A stretch of DNA of 64,000 nt from Marinobacter maroccanus (GTDB taxonomy: Bacteria > Pseudomonadota > Gammaproteobacteria > Pseudomonadales > Oleiphilaceae), in contig NZ_PSSX01000004.1 in assembly GCF_002933275.1 (NCBI RefSeq), positions 186,001-250,000 on the forward strand. Reading direction: 5' to 3'. How positions within the stretch are numbered: the stretch's first letter is position 1; each line of letters opens with the position of its first letter. Positions 53,930 through 63,630 of this stretch are shown piece after piece. The translations under genes were made by a program, and so were the position numbers. The notes beneath the pieces were generated by a model that saw only the letters and a list, made by a program, of their open reading frames with translations, was not told the origin of the DNA and did no database searches.

Positions 53930-56551
53930 ATGACTGACACACCTGTTTTACAAACCACTCTCAGCATTTCCGGGGCTTCCTGCCAGGGCTGTGCGAAGAA
54001 GATTCGCAACGCGCTGGAGACGTTGACTGGTGATGCCGAGCTGGTTGAAGTCGATCTGGAAAAGCAGACCGTGGCGCTGCCGGAGGGCGTGGATGCCGCC
54101 GAGGCGGCGCGTATTGTTACCGAGACTGGCTACCCGGCTGAGCCTTTCCAGGAAGAAGCCGAGCCGGCCAGTTGCTGTGCTTCCGAGAATAAGAGTGAAG
54201 CCCACACCGGCGGCGACTCTGAAGGTGAGGCAACCGAGGCAGATTCTGCTCCGACTGGTTCAGGGGGAGCAGACGGTGCGGACGGGCAAATTCATCTGTC
54301 GGTCACAGGTGCCACCTGTGCGTCCTGTGTAAACACCATTGAGAAGGCCCTGATGTCGGTCTCCGGTATCAGCCATGCCCATATGAACCTGGCAGACAAT
54401 ACCGCCACGGCCACGGGTGATGCGGATCCTGAGGCGCTGGTGAAGGCGGTTGAGAGTGCCGGTTATGGCGCCAGCGTGATTGAGGACGAGGACGAAGCCG
54501 ACGATCGCAAGCAGGAGGAAGACCGCAAGCAGTATAAGACGCTGCTGGTGAAGATGGCGGTGAGTCTGGGCCTGGGTCTTGGGCTGATGGCCTGGGGCAT
54601 GGGCTTCGGCACCATGATGGTGACCGACGCCAACCAGGGCACCTGGCTCGGGCTGGGTGTGCTGACACTGGTCGTGATGGCCGCCACCGGCGGGCATTTC
54701 TACACCGGGGCGTGGAAGGCGTTCCGGCACCACAATGCCAACATGGATACCCTGATTGCCCTGGGAACCGGCACCGCCTGGCTTTATTCCATTGTCGTCG
54801 CCAGTATTCCCGGCGCGTTGCCGGAGATGGCCCGCCATGTCTACTTTGAAGCCTCGGCGATGATCATCGGTCTGATCAACCTGGGTCAGGCACTGGAGCT
54901 TCGGGCCAAAGGCAAGACCTCAGAAGCGGTGCGCCGGCTGCTGGACCTGCGGGCGAAAACGGCTCGGGTGATTCGCAATGGTGAAGAACAGGACGTTCCG
55001 GTAGAGGAAGTTCGCAAGGGCGACCAAATCCGGGTCAGGCCCGGTGAGAAACTGCCGGTCGATGGCGTGATTGCCGAAGGCGCCACCCGCATTGATGAGA
55101 GCATGCTCACCGGTGAGCCCATGCCGGTCAGCAAATCGGAAGGCGATGAGGTGTCTGCCGGCACCCTGAATACCCATGGCTCGATTGTCTACGAGGCCAC
55201 CCGGGTCGGCAGTGAAACCGCGCTGGCTCAGATCATCAAGCTTGTGAAGAAGGCCCAGGGCTCGAAGCCTGCCATTGGACGGCTTGCGGACAGGATTTCG
55301 TCGGTGTTCGTGCCCTCCGTCATGCTGATTGCCGTGGTGGCAGCGCTGGTCTGGTACAACGTCGGGCCGGAACCGGCGGTGGTTCATATGATGGTGGCGG
55401 CCACCACGGTGCTGATCATTGCCTGCCCCTGTGCCCTGGGTCTGGCTACGCCCATGTCGGTAATGGTCGGGGTCGGCAAGGCCGCGGAATACGGCGCGCT
55501 GATCCGCCAGGGCGATGCCTTGCAGACCGCTGGCAAGCTGGATCTGGTGATACTGGATAAAACCGGCACCATCACGGAAGGCCATCCGGCAGTTACCCGG
55601 GTTCATGCCAACGACAAAGATGAGCAACGCCTGCTGGCCCTCGCCGCCGGGCTGGAACAACACTCCGAACACCCTCTGGCTGAGGCGATTCTGGCTAAGG
55701 CCAAAGAAGAAAGCGTTCAGCTGGAGAAGGTGACCGGTTTCGAGGCCCTGAATGGTAAAGGCGTGCAAGGTGAACTCGACGGCAAGCCCGTGCGTCTGGG
55801 CAACCGTCGCTGGCTGGAAGACCAGGGCATTGCTCTGGGCGAACTGGACGATGCCGCCCATTCGATCACCGAAGAAGCCGGCACGCCCCTGTTCCTGGCA
55901 TTGGGCACCGAGGCTATGGGCGTCATTGGTGTTGCCGATGCCATCAAACCGGACTCCAAGGCTGCCATCCAGCGCCTCCACGAGGCTGGTATCAAGGTGA
56001 TGATGGTCACCGGCGATGTCGACGCCACCGCAAAGGCCATCGCGAAAAAAGCCGGCATCGATGACTATCGCGCGGAAGTGCTGCCTGAAGACAAGGCCGA
56101 GGTGGTTAGCGAAATGCGCGGCAAGGGCTACACCGTCGCCATGGTCGGCGACGGCATCAACGATGCTCCGGCCCTGGCGGCGGCGGACGTCGGTTTTGCC
56201 ATCGGCACCGGCACGGATGTGGCCATTGAGAGTGCCGGCATCACCCTTATGCGTGGGTCGCTCCACGGCGTACCCGATGCCATCGAGATTTCCCGGGCCA
56301 CGGTGAAAAATATTCACCAGAACCTGTTTGGCGCGTTTGTGTACAACACAATGGGTATTCCGGTGGCCGCCGGCCTGCTCTACCCTGTCTGGGGAATACT
56401 GATGAGCCCGATACTGGCCGGCGCTGCCATGTCCCTGTCTTCGGTCACCGTGGTCTCCAACGCCAACCGTCTGAGGTTGTTCCGAACCAGTCACCGTCCG
56501 GAACGGAACGACAGCAACAGTGATCCGAAACAGCAACAGGAGCGGAACTGA
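53930..56551 (+). CDS. copA: Copper-type P1B ATPase (CopA-like)
   Basis: An 873-residue heavy-metal exporting ATPase. Two N-terminal heavy-metal-associated domains carry CxxC motifs at C18/C21 (ASCQGC) and C130/C133 (ATCASC), joined by a Cys/Glu/Ser-rich linker. Eight membrane helices include the transport motif CPC (499-501). The phosphorylated aspartate is D543 (DKTGT). HP is in [11 protein letters not shown] and the hinge is [11 protein letters not shown]. The last helices contain YNTMGIP and MSLSS, the residues that mark copper(I) pumps. It starts 6 bases after the regulator gene and is followed, with a one-base overlap, by a small membrane protein. Confidence 0.93.
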   Translation: MTDTPVLQTTLSISGASCQGCAKKIRNALETLTGDAELVEVDLEKQTVALPEGVDAAEAARIVTETGYPAEPFQEEAEPASCCASENKSEAHTGGDSEGEATEADSAPTGSGGADGADGQIHLSVTGATCASCVNTIEKALMSVSGISHAHMNLADNTATATGDADPEALVKAVESAGYGASVIEDEDEADDRKQEEDRKQYKTLLVKMAVSLGLGLGLMAWGMGFGTMMVTDANQGTWLGLGVLTLVVMAATGGHFYTGAWKAFRHHNANMDTLIALGTGTAWLYSIVVASIPGALPEMARHVYFEASAMIIGLINLGQALELRAKGKTSEAVRRLLDLRAKTARVIRNGEEQDVPVEEVRKGDQIRVRPGEKLPVDGVIAEGATRIDESMLTGEPMPVSKSEGDEVSAGTLNTHGSIVYEATRVGSETALAQIIKLVKKAQGSKPAIGRLADRISSVFVPSVMLIAVVAALVWYNVGPEPAVVHMMVAATTVLIIACPCALGLATPMSVMVGVGKAAEYGALIRQGDALQTAGKLDLVILDKTGTITEGHPAVTRVHANDKDEQRLLALAAGLEQHSEHPLAEAILAKAKEESVQLEKVTGFEALNGKGVQGELDGKPVRLGNRRWLEDQGIALGELDDAAHSITEEAGTPLFLALGTEAMGVIGVADAIKPDSKAAIQRLHEAGIKVMMVTGDVDATAKAIAKKAGIDDYRAEVLPEDKAEVVSEMRGKGYTVAMVGDGINDAPALAAADVGFAIGTGTDVAIESAGITLMRGSLHGVPDAIEISRATVKNIHQNLFGAFVYNTMGIPVAAGLLYPVWGILMSPILAGAAMSLSSVTVVSNANRLRLFRTSHRPERNDSNSDPKQQQERN

Positions 56552-56667
56552 TGGAAACAATGCTGGTCAACGTCGGAGGCCTTGCCCTGATGGCAGCCAT
56601 CGTCTGGTGGTTCTGGCTTTCCGGTTCTGACAACACAGGCTCAAGTGAACATCAACATCACCACTGA
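56551..56667 (+). CDS. 38-residue membrane protein with His tail
   Basis: The ATG shares a base with the copA stop (TGATG), so it is translationally coupled. The encoded protein has one hydrophobic helix (LVNVGGLALMAAIVWWFWL, residues 5-23) and a short tail ending SEHQHHH. From memory, the helix looks like the membrane anchor of cupredoxin-domain proteins found beside copper ATPases, but here no cupredoxin domain follows. It could bind copper near the pump or regulate it as a small subunit. Confidence 0.65.
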   Translation: METMLVNVGGLALMAAIVWWFWLSGSDNTGSSEHQHHH

Positions 56668-56677
56668 GGTACTTGCC

Positions 56678-57127
56678 ATGAAAAAACACACCCTGGCTTT
56701 TGGCCTGATGGCAGCCCTGGGATTCAGCACCACGGCTCTGGCAGCCGGCGCAGCCCAGAGCATCCACGTCTACAAATCCCCGACCTGCGGCTGCTGTGGT
56801 GACTGGATTGATCACCTGGAAGAAAACGGCTTCGAGGTGGAGGCGACCAACACCAACGATATGGGCAGGATCAAGGCCGAAGCAGGCCTGATCGCCGGTC
56901 TGGGTAGTTGCCATACCGCATTCGTGGGTGATTACGTCATCGAAGGCCACGTGCCGGCCGACGACATCAAACGCCTGATCAGCGAAGCACCAAAGGCCAC
57001 CGGCCTGAGCGTGCCAGGCATGCCCATCGGGTCACCCGGCATGGAAATGGGCGATCGGAAAGATCATTACAAGGTCATCCTGTTTAACGAGGCCGGGCAG
57101 ACCCGGATCTTTTCGCAGCACAATTAA
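56678..57127 (+). CDS. DUF411 periplasmic metal-binding protein
   Basis: A 149-residue exported protein. The signal peptide covers about residues 1-22 (MKKHTLAFGLMAALGFSTTALA). The family motif is YKSPTCGCCGDW (C37, C39, C40), with a further Cys-His in LGSCHTAFVG. A methionine-rich stretch (VPGMPIGSPGMEMG) near the end is typical of copper binding. It lies 10 bases after the small membrane protein and probably handles copper in the periplasm. The ATG at 56678 is chosen over 56645 because it begins the signal peptide. Confidence 0.9.
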   Translation: MKKHTLAFGLMAALGFSTTALAAGAAQSIHVYKSPTCGCCGDWIDHLEENGFEVEATNTNDMGRIKAEAGLIAGLGSCHTAFVGDYVIEGHVPADDIKRLISEAPKATGLSVPGMPIGSPGMEMGDRKDHYKVILFNEAGQTRIFSQHN

Positions 57128-57139
57128 CGCCAATCACTG

Positions 57140-57178
57140 CGCAAGGGCCGCCATTTACCGGCCCTTGCGACCGCTTTT
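57140..57178 (+). terminator. Terminator of the copper operon
   Basis: CGCAAGGGCCG pairs with CGGCCCTTGCG (11 bp, 8-base loop), followed after five bases by TTTTT. It lies 12 bases after the DUF411 stop. Confidence 0.8.
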
Positions 57179-57283
57179 TCCTCCCGCTTCCTGCCAATCC
57201 CTGTCTGTTTTTTCTACACTCTGGTCAACCAGTGTTCTATTATTGGCGCCCAGAAACCCAGAAAAATCCGAGAGGGAAACTCG

Positions 57284-59002
57284 TTGAGCCTTAAAACCCG
57301 CATCCTTGGCCTGGCCGCCGGTCTCATCATCGTGGCCTCCCTCGCTTCGTGGCTGGCCTACCGGGAGCTCTCCGAGAGCATCATCGAGCGCTGGGGCCAA
57401 CAAGTAGCAGAAATACAGGTGCGCTACGACAGCGCCCGCCTGCTGCAGTCCCTGGAACGGGAAATCGGGTTGGCCAAACAAATGGCCAGTTCCTCCGCCC
57501 TGATCAACTGGGCCGCCAATCCGGATGACGCCGCACTCGAATCTGAAGCCATTCGCCAGATGGAAAGTTTTCGTTCCAATTTCCGGGACAGCAATTACTT
57601 CGTTGCCCTCGCCAACAATGGCCATTATTACTACAACAACGAGGAAAACGAATACGCCGGTAACCAGTTCCGGTACGTGCTGGACAAAGACAAGCCCGAT
57701 GACGCCTGGTTTTTCCAGCTGATTGAGGAAGGTCGGGACTTCCACCTCAACGTAAACCCGGATACCGAGCTCGGTGTTACCAAACTCTGGATCGATGTGC
57801 TGATGCGCAACGAGACCGGCGAGATCGTCGGCATGGTCGGTACTGGTCTAAGCCTGGACGCTTTCCTGCAGGATATTGTCGACATCGGCCAGGAAGGCAT
57901 CACCACCCTGTTCGTGGATTACAATGGCGCCATTCAGCTTTACCGCGACCGGAACTACATCGACTTCGCCAGCATCATCAAACCCGAAGGCCAGAAGAAC
58001 ACCGTCGACCTGCTGTTCGATGATCCCCAGGACAAGCAGCAAATTCTCGGTATGCTGCAGCTTCTCAAGAAGCGGAGTGACCAGGCGGGCCAGGTAGAAA
58101 GCGGCTTCGTGACGGTGGATGGCCGCAAGCATCTGGCCGGGGTTGCCTTCCTGCCGGCGATTGGCTGGTTCGAGATCACCCTGCTTGACCTTCATACACT
58201 CCTGCCGACCAGCTATCTGTGGCCGCTGGTGACGGTGTTCCTGGGCACACTGCTGGTCACACTGGTGCTGTTCCACCTGATCATCCAGTCCCGAATTCTC
58301 AAGCCCATCATGAGCCTGGAACACGCCGTGGAAAAAGTCCGGGAAGGCAGCTTCGATCTGCCGCGGCTGGATAAACCGGATAATGAGATCGGCTGGCTGG
58401 CCGATCACTTCGAGAAAATGACCCAGAGCCTGGGTCACTCTACCCGGGAGCTCGAAGAAAAAGTCGCGCAAAGAACGGATGAACTGAACCGGCTGGCCCG
58501 GATTGACCCCCTCACCGGTCTGAAAAACCGTCGTGGCCTGGACGAGGTGCTGGATGAGGAAATCCAGCGGGCCCGCCGCCAGGAGACCGGTTTTGGTGTG
58601 ATCTGGCTGGACATTGACCATTTCAAGAGCATCAACGACAACCTGGGCCATCAGGCGGGGGATCAGATCCTGTGCCGGGTCGCCCTCTGGCTGAAAGCCG
58701 GCGTTCGCCCCTACGATCATCCGGGACGCTGGGGCGGCGACGAATTCGTGGTACTGCTGTCACCCTGCGACCCGGAGACCCTGGGCCGTATCGCTCGTCG
58801 CATCCGGGAATCCGTGGAACAGGAAAGCCGAAAAACCGGAACAGCGGTCACTGTGAGTGTTGGCGGCTACTTTGCCTTGCCCGGCGACAACAGTGACACC
58901 ATTCTTCGTCACGCGGACCGGGCCCTCTATCAGGCCAAGCATGAGGGGCGGAACCGGGTCTGTATCACCACCTCGGAAGACCCGGAGATTAACCCGGCGT
59001 AA
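57284..59002 (+). CDS. Cache-HAMP-GGDEF diguanylate cyclase
   Basis: A 572-residue membrane protein starting at TTG (57284) with GAGGGAAA upstream. A helix at about 5-25 and another at about 305-330 bracket a periplasmic dCache-like sensor (about 40-300). A HAMP segment with ILKPIMSLEHAVEKVREG and a short coiled coil lead to the GGDEF domain. The active site is GGDEF (484-488), and the inhibitory RPYD site lies five residues before it. It is thus likely to be an active, feedback-inhibited cyclase responding to a small extracellular ligand. Confidence 0.92.
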   Translation: MSLKTRILGLAAGLIIVASLASWLAYRELSESIIERWGQQVAEIQVRYDSARLLQSLEREIGLAKQMASSSALINWAANPDDAALESEAIRQMESFRSNFRDSNYFVALANNGHYYYNNEENEYAGNQFRYVLDKDKPDDAWFFQLIEEGRDFHLNVNPDTELGVTKLWIDVLMRNETGEIVGMVGTGLSLDAFLQDIVDIGQEGITTLFVDYNGAIQLYRDRNYIDFASIIKPEGQKNTVDLLFDDPQDKQQILGMLQLLKKRSDQAGQVESGFVTVDGRKHLAGVAFLPAIGWFEITLLDLHTLLPTSYLWPLVTVFLGTLLVTLVLFHLIIQSRILKPIMSLEHAVEKVREGSFDLPRLDKPDNEIGWLADHFEKMTQSLGHSTRELEEKVAQRTDELNRLARIDPLTGLKNRRGLDEVLDEEIQRARRQETGFGVIWLDIDHFKSINDNLGHQAGDQILCRVALWLKAGVRPYDHPGRWGGDEFVVLLSPCDPETLGRIARRIRESVEQESRKTGTAVTVSVGGYFALPGDNSDTILRHADRALYQAKHEGRNRVCITTSEDPEINPA

Positions 59003-59073
59003 CGGGTCTGACTCATACCGCCATAACCGTTATACTCCGCTCCATCATTCATTTTTACCAGCCAGGTTACTTC

Positions 59074-61059
59074 ATGCTCAATGCCGACGCCCTCAGCCAG
59101 TTGCGCCAGCTGAAATCGGATATCAAGGACAACAAGGTGGTTTTTCCCGGAACTGTCAAAGCCACCAATGGCCGCTTCGGATTTGTTGCGCTCGACGAGG
59201 GCCGGGATGTGTTCCTGCCACCCGAGGAAATGCAGAAAGTGCTGCCCGGAGACCGGGTGAATGTCACCGAGCAGGAAGTTGAGAAAGGCAAAACCCAGGG
59301 CGTGGTGGACGAACTGCTGGAAACCCGCCTGAATACTTTTGTTGGTCGTTACCTGGTGAAAGGCAAAGGCCATTTCGTGGTGCCCGAGACCCCGGGCATC
59401 AACCGCTGGATCTTCATTCCCCCCAAGGAGCGAATGAACGCCCAGCAGGATGATTACATCTACTGCCAGATCCACAAACATCCGATCAAGGACGGCAAGG
59501 GCCAGGCCAAGGTGTTGCGGGTCATCGGCAAGGCCGGGGAGCCTGGCATCGAGCGTTCCTTCACCCTCGCAACCTTTGACCTGGCGGACACCTGGCCAGA
59601 CGCGGTGCGTACACAGGCCGACAGCCTTGGTGAAAGCGATATCGAATCACGGGAAGCCGGGCGAGAAGACCGCACGGACCGCCCGTATGTCACCATCGAC
59701 AGCCCGGGTACCCAGGACATGGACGATGCCCTGCTGGCCGAGCCCAACGCCACCGGCTGGACCCTGTCGATTGCCATTGCCGATCCGACCGCCATGATCG
59801 ACACCGACAGCCCGGCGGAGCAGGAAGCGTTCAATCGCGCCACCGCCATTTACTTCCCGGGCGAACCGCTACCCATGCTGCCTGACAGCATCAGCACCCG
59901 CCTGTGCTCGCTGATGCCAGAAGCCAAGCGCCTGGCTCTGGTGTGCGATCTCCAGGTCAACAACGATGGCAGCCTTGGCGACTACAGCTTTCACCAGGCG
60001 GTTATCCAGTCCAAGGGCAAACTCAGCTATGAGCTCGTCTCCAACCTGATCGAAGGCCGGGAAGACGACGAGATCAAGGCGCTTCCGGACGCCGTCGCCA
60101 ACAGCCTGGACCAATTGCACCAGGCAGCGACAGCACTCAGGAAATGGCGCAGCGAGCATGCGCTGTTGAGTGGAGACCGGCCGGAATTCCGCCTCCGGCT
60201 GGATGAAAACAAACGCATCCGGCTGATTGAACCGTCCGTCCAGAATGAAGCCCATCGCCTGGTGGAAGAGTGTATGGTCGCCGCTAACCGCTGCGCCGCA
60301 GACTTCCTGACCAATCAATCTGCCGGTTTGTTTATCCAGCATCCCGGGCTACGGGATGATCGCGCCGATAACATCCGGGCACTGATCGACAGCCACGCAC
60401 CGCATCTGTCGGGGGTTGATGCCCATCAGGCCGAGGGCTTCCGCAAACTGATGAAGGAAACCGACAGCCTCGAAGCCGAAGTACCGGTAAAAGCCATACT
60501 GTCCCGCCAGCTGGCCCGGGCCGAGCTGAGCTTCAGGCCCGCTCCGCACCAGGGAATGGGCCTGGACGCCTACACCACGTTTACTTCGCCACTGCGCAAG
60601 TTCTCGGACTTCTATGTGCACCGGCTGATCAAGTCGGCACTGTGGGATACTCCCATGAAAGCCTTGACCGAGGATCAGCTCGAGGCCCTGCAGGCAGCAC
60701 AGATTCGTGCCCGTCAGGCGGCAAACAGTCTGGAAACCTGGCTCAAGAGTGACTTTGCCAAAACACTCGGCGAAGAACCCATGAGCGGCGTAATCAGCCG
60801 CACCGTGCCCGCCGGTTTCTTTGTACGGCTGGATGCCAACGGTCTGGAAGGGTTCGTCAGCTGCAAGGATCTGGATGGCAAATACAGTTTTGACCCGGTC
60901 ACGCTTCGCCTGATCCACAACAAGAACGGCCGCATCTTCCAGCTGGAACAGCCGGTGACGGTCAGCTTTGCAGGGGTAGACGAGGAACGCAGGCAGATCA
61001 ATTTCAAGCTGGTGGAAGCGCAGGAAATACCCACCGGTGCCAGTTCCGACGACGGTTGA
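59074..61059 (+). CDS. rnb: Exoribonuclease II
   Basis: A 661-residue RNB-family 3'-5' exoribonuclease. It has cold-shock-like domains at the N-terminus (GTVKATNGRFGFVALD), the RNB catalytic segment TIDSPGTQDMDDALLAE (about 206-222), whose aspartates hold the metal ions, LSIAIADPTAMID, and a C-terminal S1 domain (ISRTVPAGFFVRLDANGLEGFV). Length and the lack of a long basic tail favour RNase II over RNase R. Confidence 0.9.
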   Translation: MLNADALSQLRQLKSDIKDNKVVFPGTVKATNGRFGFVALDEGRDVFLPPEEMQKVLPGDRVNVTEQEVEKGKTQGVVDELLETRLNTFVGRYLVKGKGHFVVPETPGINRWIFIPPKERMNAQQDDYIYCQIHKHPIKDGKGQAKVLRVIGKAGEPGIERSFTLATFDLADTWPDAVRTQADSLGESDIESREAGREDRTDRPYVTIDSPGTQDMDDALLAEPNATGWTLSIAIADPTAMIDTDSPAEQEAFNRATAIYFPGEPLPMLPDSISTRLCSLMPEAKRLALVCDLQVNNDGSLGDYSFHQAVIQSKGKLSYELVSNLIEGREDDEIKALPDAVANSLDQLHQAATALRKWRSEHALLSGDRPEFRLRLDENKRIRLIEPSVQNEAHRLVEECMVAANRCAADFLTNQSAGLFIQHPGLRDDRADNIRALIDSHAPHLSGVDAHQAEGFRKLMKETDSLEAEVPVKAILSRQLARAELSFRPAPHQGMGLDAYTTFTSPLRKFSDFYVHRLIKSALWDTPMKALTEDQLEALQAAQIRARQAANSLETWLKSDFAKTLGEEPMSGVISRTVPAGFFVRLDANGLEGFVSCKDLDGKYSFDPVTLRLIHNKNGRIFQLEQPVTVSFAGVDEERRQINFKLVEAQEIPTGASSDDG

Positions 61060-61120
61060 AAAACCACGTCGGCAGGCGCATCGTATCAATCAGGACATGA
61101 TCCGATGATGGAGGTGCGCC

Positions 61121-61324
61121 ATGCCCATCACCCCTGACGAGTTTCTCAGAAAGTACGGTTTCGACAAGGAAGAGGAAGAACGAGACCACAGCCTCCGCCA
61201 CAACGCGATGGAGCACGCCAAGCACCTGCGCCGGCCCCATGCGGGAACGCCCCACGACTGGGAAGAGTGGGAGCGCTACAAGCAGGAACATCCGGACGAA
61301 GTGGAGGACGACTCCGACAGCTGA
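61121..61324 (+). CDS. Small charged hypothetical protein, 67 residues
   Basis: A hydrophilic 67-residue protein rich in E, D, H and R, beginning MPITPDEFLRKYGFDKEEEERD. ATGGAGGTGC provides a ribosome site. There is no membrane segment or recognised motif. It lies between rnb and a convergent acyltransferase gene; their stops are 11 bases apart within a palindrome. The function is unknown. Confidence 0.7.
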   Translation: MPITPDEFLRKYGFDKEEEERDHSLRHNAMEHAKHLRRPHAGTPHDWEEWERYKQEHPDEVEDDSDS

Positions 61325-61325
61325 T

Positions 61326-61343
61326 GCCCGGTAATTACCGGGC
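61326..61343. terminator. 18-bp palindrome between convergent genes
   Basis: GCCCGGTAATTACCGGGC is a perfect palindrome covering the end of the acyltransferase gene (its TAA stop is at 61335-61337) and lying just after the 67-residue gene. It resembles the arrangement at 17518-17541 and may be a bidirectional terminator, though it has no T run. Confidence 0.5.
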
Positions 61344-62228
61344 CAGCATCCGCTCCAGCCGTTCATCCTTGGCCTGCCACTGATCCCCCAGCCAGTTTTT
61401 CACGTTACGGCGATGCTCAGCATCCGTTGAGTAGTCCCGGCCTTTCAGATGCTCCGGGATATCAACGGTGTGGATTTCCATTTTGACTTCCTTGACCCGA
61501 CCAGAGATAAACTCCCAGAAGGTGGGTGCTCCGTCCGGATAGGCGATGGTCACGTCCACCAGGGTCTGGATCGAATCGCCCATGGCGTCGAGTACAAAGG
61601 CGGCACCGCCGGCCTTGGGTGTCAGCAGATGCCTGTAGGCCGACTTCTGTTTGTCGTGTTTGGCCTGGGTAAACCGGGTGCCTTCCACAAAGTTCATCAC
61701 ACTGACCGGGGTATGGCGGAACTGCTCGCAGGCCCGACGCGTTGCCCGCAAATCTTCACCGCGTTTCTCCGGGTGTTTGATCAGGTACTCCCTCGTGTAA
61801 CGCTTCATGAACGGGAAATCGAGGCCCCACCAGGCCAGGCCTATAACGGGTACCCAGATCAGTTGCTGCTTGAGGAAAAACTTCAGGAACGGCGCCCGGT
61901 GATTGAAGACCCGCTGCATGGCGAAGATATCCACCCAGCTCTGGTGATTGGCCAGCACCAGGTACCAGCTTTCCCGCTTGAGGTTTTCGGCACCTTTCAC
62001 GTCCCATTTCGTACCATGGGTCAGCTTCATCCAGCCGGTGTTGCAGGCGACCCAGGCCTCAGCTATCCAGATAATGACTCGGGTGCAGAGTACCCGGAAG
62101 CCGGTCACAGGGATGATCAGTTTCAGGATGGCCGGTATATAAAGCAGTATGCACCAGAACAGGGTGTTGATTCCCAGCAGGATGGAGTTGAGTACACCGA
62201 TCACGGGGGCAGGGAGAAAGCTGAGCAT
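61335..62228 (-). CDS. Lysophospholipid acyltransferase family protein (YihG/PlsC-like)
   Basis: A 297-residue membrane acyltransferase. One or two hydrophobic helices occupy the first 60 residues. The HxxxxD catalytic motif is NHQSWVD (H95, D100) and the second motif is FVEGTRFTQAK. The length and this motif spacing resemble E. coli YihG. It would acylate lysophosphatidic acid or a related lipid. AGGA precedes the ATG. Confidence 0.9.
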   Translation of the reverse strand: MLSFLPAPVIGVLNSILLGINTLFWCILLYIPAILKLIIPVTGFRVLCTRVIIWIAEAWVACNTGWMKLTHGTKWDVKGAENLKRESWYLVLANHQSWVDIFAMQRVFNHRAPFLKFFLKQQLIWVPVIGLAWWGLDFPFMKRYTREYLIKHPEKRGEDLRATRRACEQFRHTPVSVMNFVEGTRFTQAKHDKQKSAYRHLLTPKAGGAAFVLDAMGDSIQTLVDVTIAYPDGAPTFWEFISGRVKEVKMEIHTVDIPEHLKGRDYSTDAEHRRNVKNWLGDQWQAKDERLERMLAR

Positions 62229-62343
62229 GGCGGTCCTGTTTTTCTGGTTATTCTTTCCAAATGGGACCTAATGATATCAACCACAGGCCTCGTTGGGCAG
62301 TGGCCTGAAGTGACCAGTTTGCCCTCCGGTTTGGACACTTCTG

Positions 62344-62369
62344 CCATGGTGATTTTCGCCTCACCATGG
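62344..62369. promoter_or_regulatory. 26-bp inverted repeat upstream of the PHA-synthase-like gene
   Basis: CCATGGTGA and TCACCATGG form perfect 9-bp arms around TTTTCGCC. It lies about 50 bases before a TATAGT box (62421-62426), in the divergent region between the acyltransferase and the hydrolase genes. It could be an operator. Nothing else is clear in 62229-62443. Confidence 0.4.
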
Positions 62370-62443
62370 ATAATCTGGATTTCTGGCCTGCGAGACGGGA
62401 CAGTAGAAGTTCGGTAATCCGTATAGTGAGCGTCACATTCTCC

Positions 62444-63607
62444 ATGGACATTCCCATGCCCAATCTCTTCAAATCCGCCGCTGACCGGGCGGCAGGCGTT
62501 ACCCGGCAAACGGCCCTTTATGCCGGCAACGCCTTCGACCGGGTCTTCCGGGCCGCCAGTCTGGTTCAGGCCGGGCAGACGCCGTTTGAGACTCTGTATA
62601 CCGATGGACTGGTCAGCCTGCGTTACTATCCGCCACTGGCCGAGGATTTCATCGAGCTGGAAGGTGAGACCATTCCGGTTGAGCGCACAGCCCATAAGAC
62701 ACCGATTGTGATCGTTCCGCCCCTGGCGGTGAATATGCTGATCTACGATCTGTTCCCCCAGCGCAGCCTGGTTCGGTTTCTGCGTGCCAAGGGGTTCGAG
62801 GTATATCTGATCGACTGGGGCATGCCCACGCGGGAGCACAGTCACTACAACCTGCATACCTATGTGGCCGAGTTGCTGCCGGCCTACCTGAACCGGGTTC
62901 GGGAGCACAGCGGTGAACAGGAGTTGTCGCTGCACGGCTGGAGTATGGGTGGCATGTTCACGCTGTTTTATTCCGCGCTCAGCAACGATCAGCACGTGCG
63001 CAATGCCATTGTGCTGGGCTCGCCGATCGACAGTCATGCATCCGGGATCCTGGGGCTTGTGAATCAGCGCATGGCGGATGTGGCCGGGTTTGTGCGGAAA
63101 CGCACTGGGTTCCGGCTACACGATGTGAAACCTCACTGGTTTCACACTCCCGGCTGGGCCAATACCATCGGATTCAAGCTGACCAATCCGATTGCCAGCG
63201 TGATGAGTTACTGGGAGCTGATCATCCGGCTGGGTGACCGGGAGTTTGTCACCAGTCACGCCACCACGTCGGCGTTTCTGGATCGTATGGTGGCCTATCC
63301 CGGCGGGATCATTCAGGACACGGTGGTTCGCGTCTGGATCGACAACCAGTTGTCCAAAGGGGAAATCCAGATCGGTGAAGACGTTGCCAGACTGGACAAT
63401 GTGAGTGCCAACTTACTGGCCATCGCCGGCGGCGAGGATACGCTCGTGACACCGGGTGCGGCCAAGCGGGTGATGGATCATGTGAGCTCTACGGACAAGA
63501 CGTTCCGGGTTGTGCCGGGTGGGCATATGGGCATTCTTGCGGGGAGCAAGGCTCCGCGTCAGAGTTGGCTGGAGTTGGCGGATTGGTTGGCTTTGCGGTC
63601 GGACTGA
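62444..63607 (+). CDS. PHA-synthase-like alpha/beta hydrolase
   Basis: A 387-residue protein related to polyhydroxyalkanoate synthases: TPIVIVPPLAVNMLIYDLFPQRSLVRFL, VYLIDWGMP and the closing VPGGHMGIL are typical. The nucleophile motif is GWSMGG with serine (S167), whereas genuine synthases have cysteine (GxCxGG). It is also shorter than class I synthases. It may therefore be a hydrolase or acyltransferase rather than a polymerase. The start is uncertain: ATGs at 62444 and 62456 are both possible and neither has a strong ribosome site. Confidence 0.75.
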   Translation: MDIPMPNLFKSAADRAAGVTRQTALYAGNAFDRVFRAASLVQAGQTPFETLYTDGLVSLRYYPPLAEDFIELEGETIPVERTAHKTPIVIVPPLAVNMLIYDLFPQRSLVRFLRAKGFEVYLIDWGMPTREHSHYNLHTYVAELLPAYLNRVREHSGEQELSLHGWSMGGMFTLFYSALSNDQHVRNAIVLGSPIDSHASGILGLVNQRMADVAGFVRKRTGFRLHDVKPHWFHTPGWANTIGFKLTNPIASVMSYWELIIRLGDREFVTSHATTSAFLDRMVAYPGGIIQDTVVRVWIDNQLSKGEIQIGEDVARLDNVSANLLAIAGGEDTLVTPGAAKRVMDHVSSTDKTFRVVPGGHMGILAGSKAPRQSWLELADWLALRSD

Positions 63608-63630
63608 TTCTTTGAGCTTTGAGATTGCCG

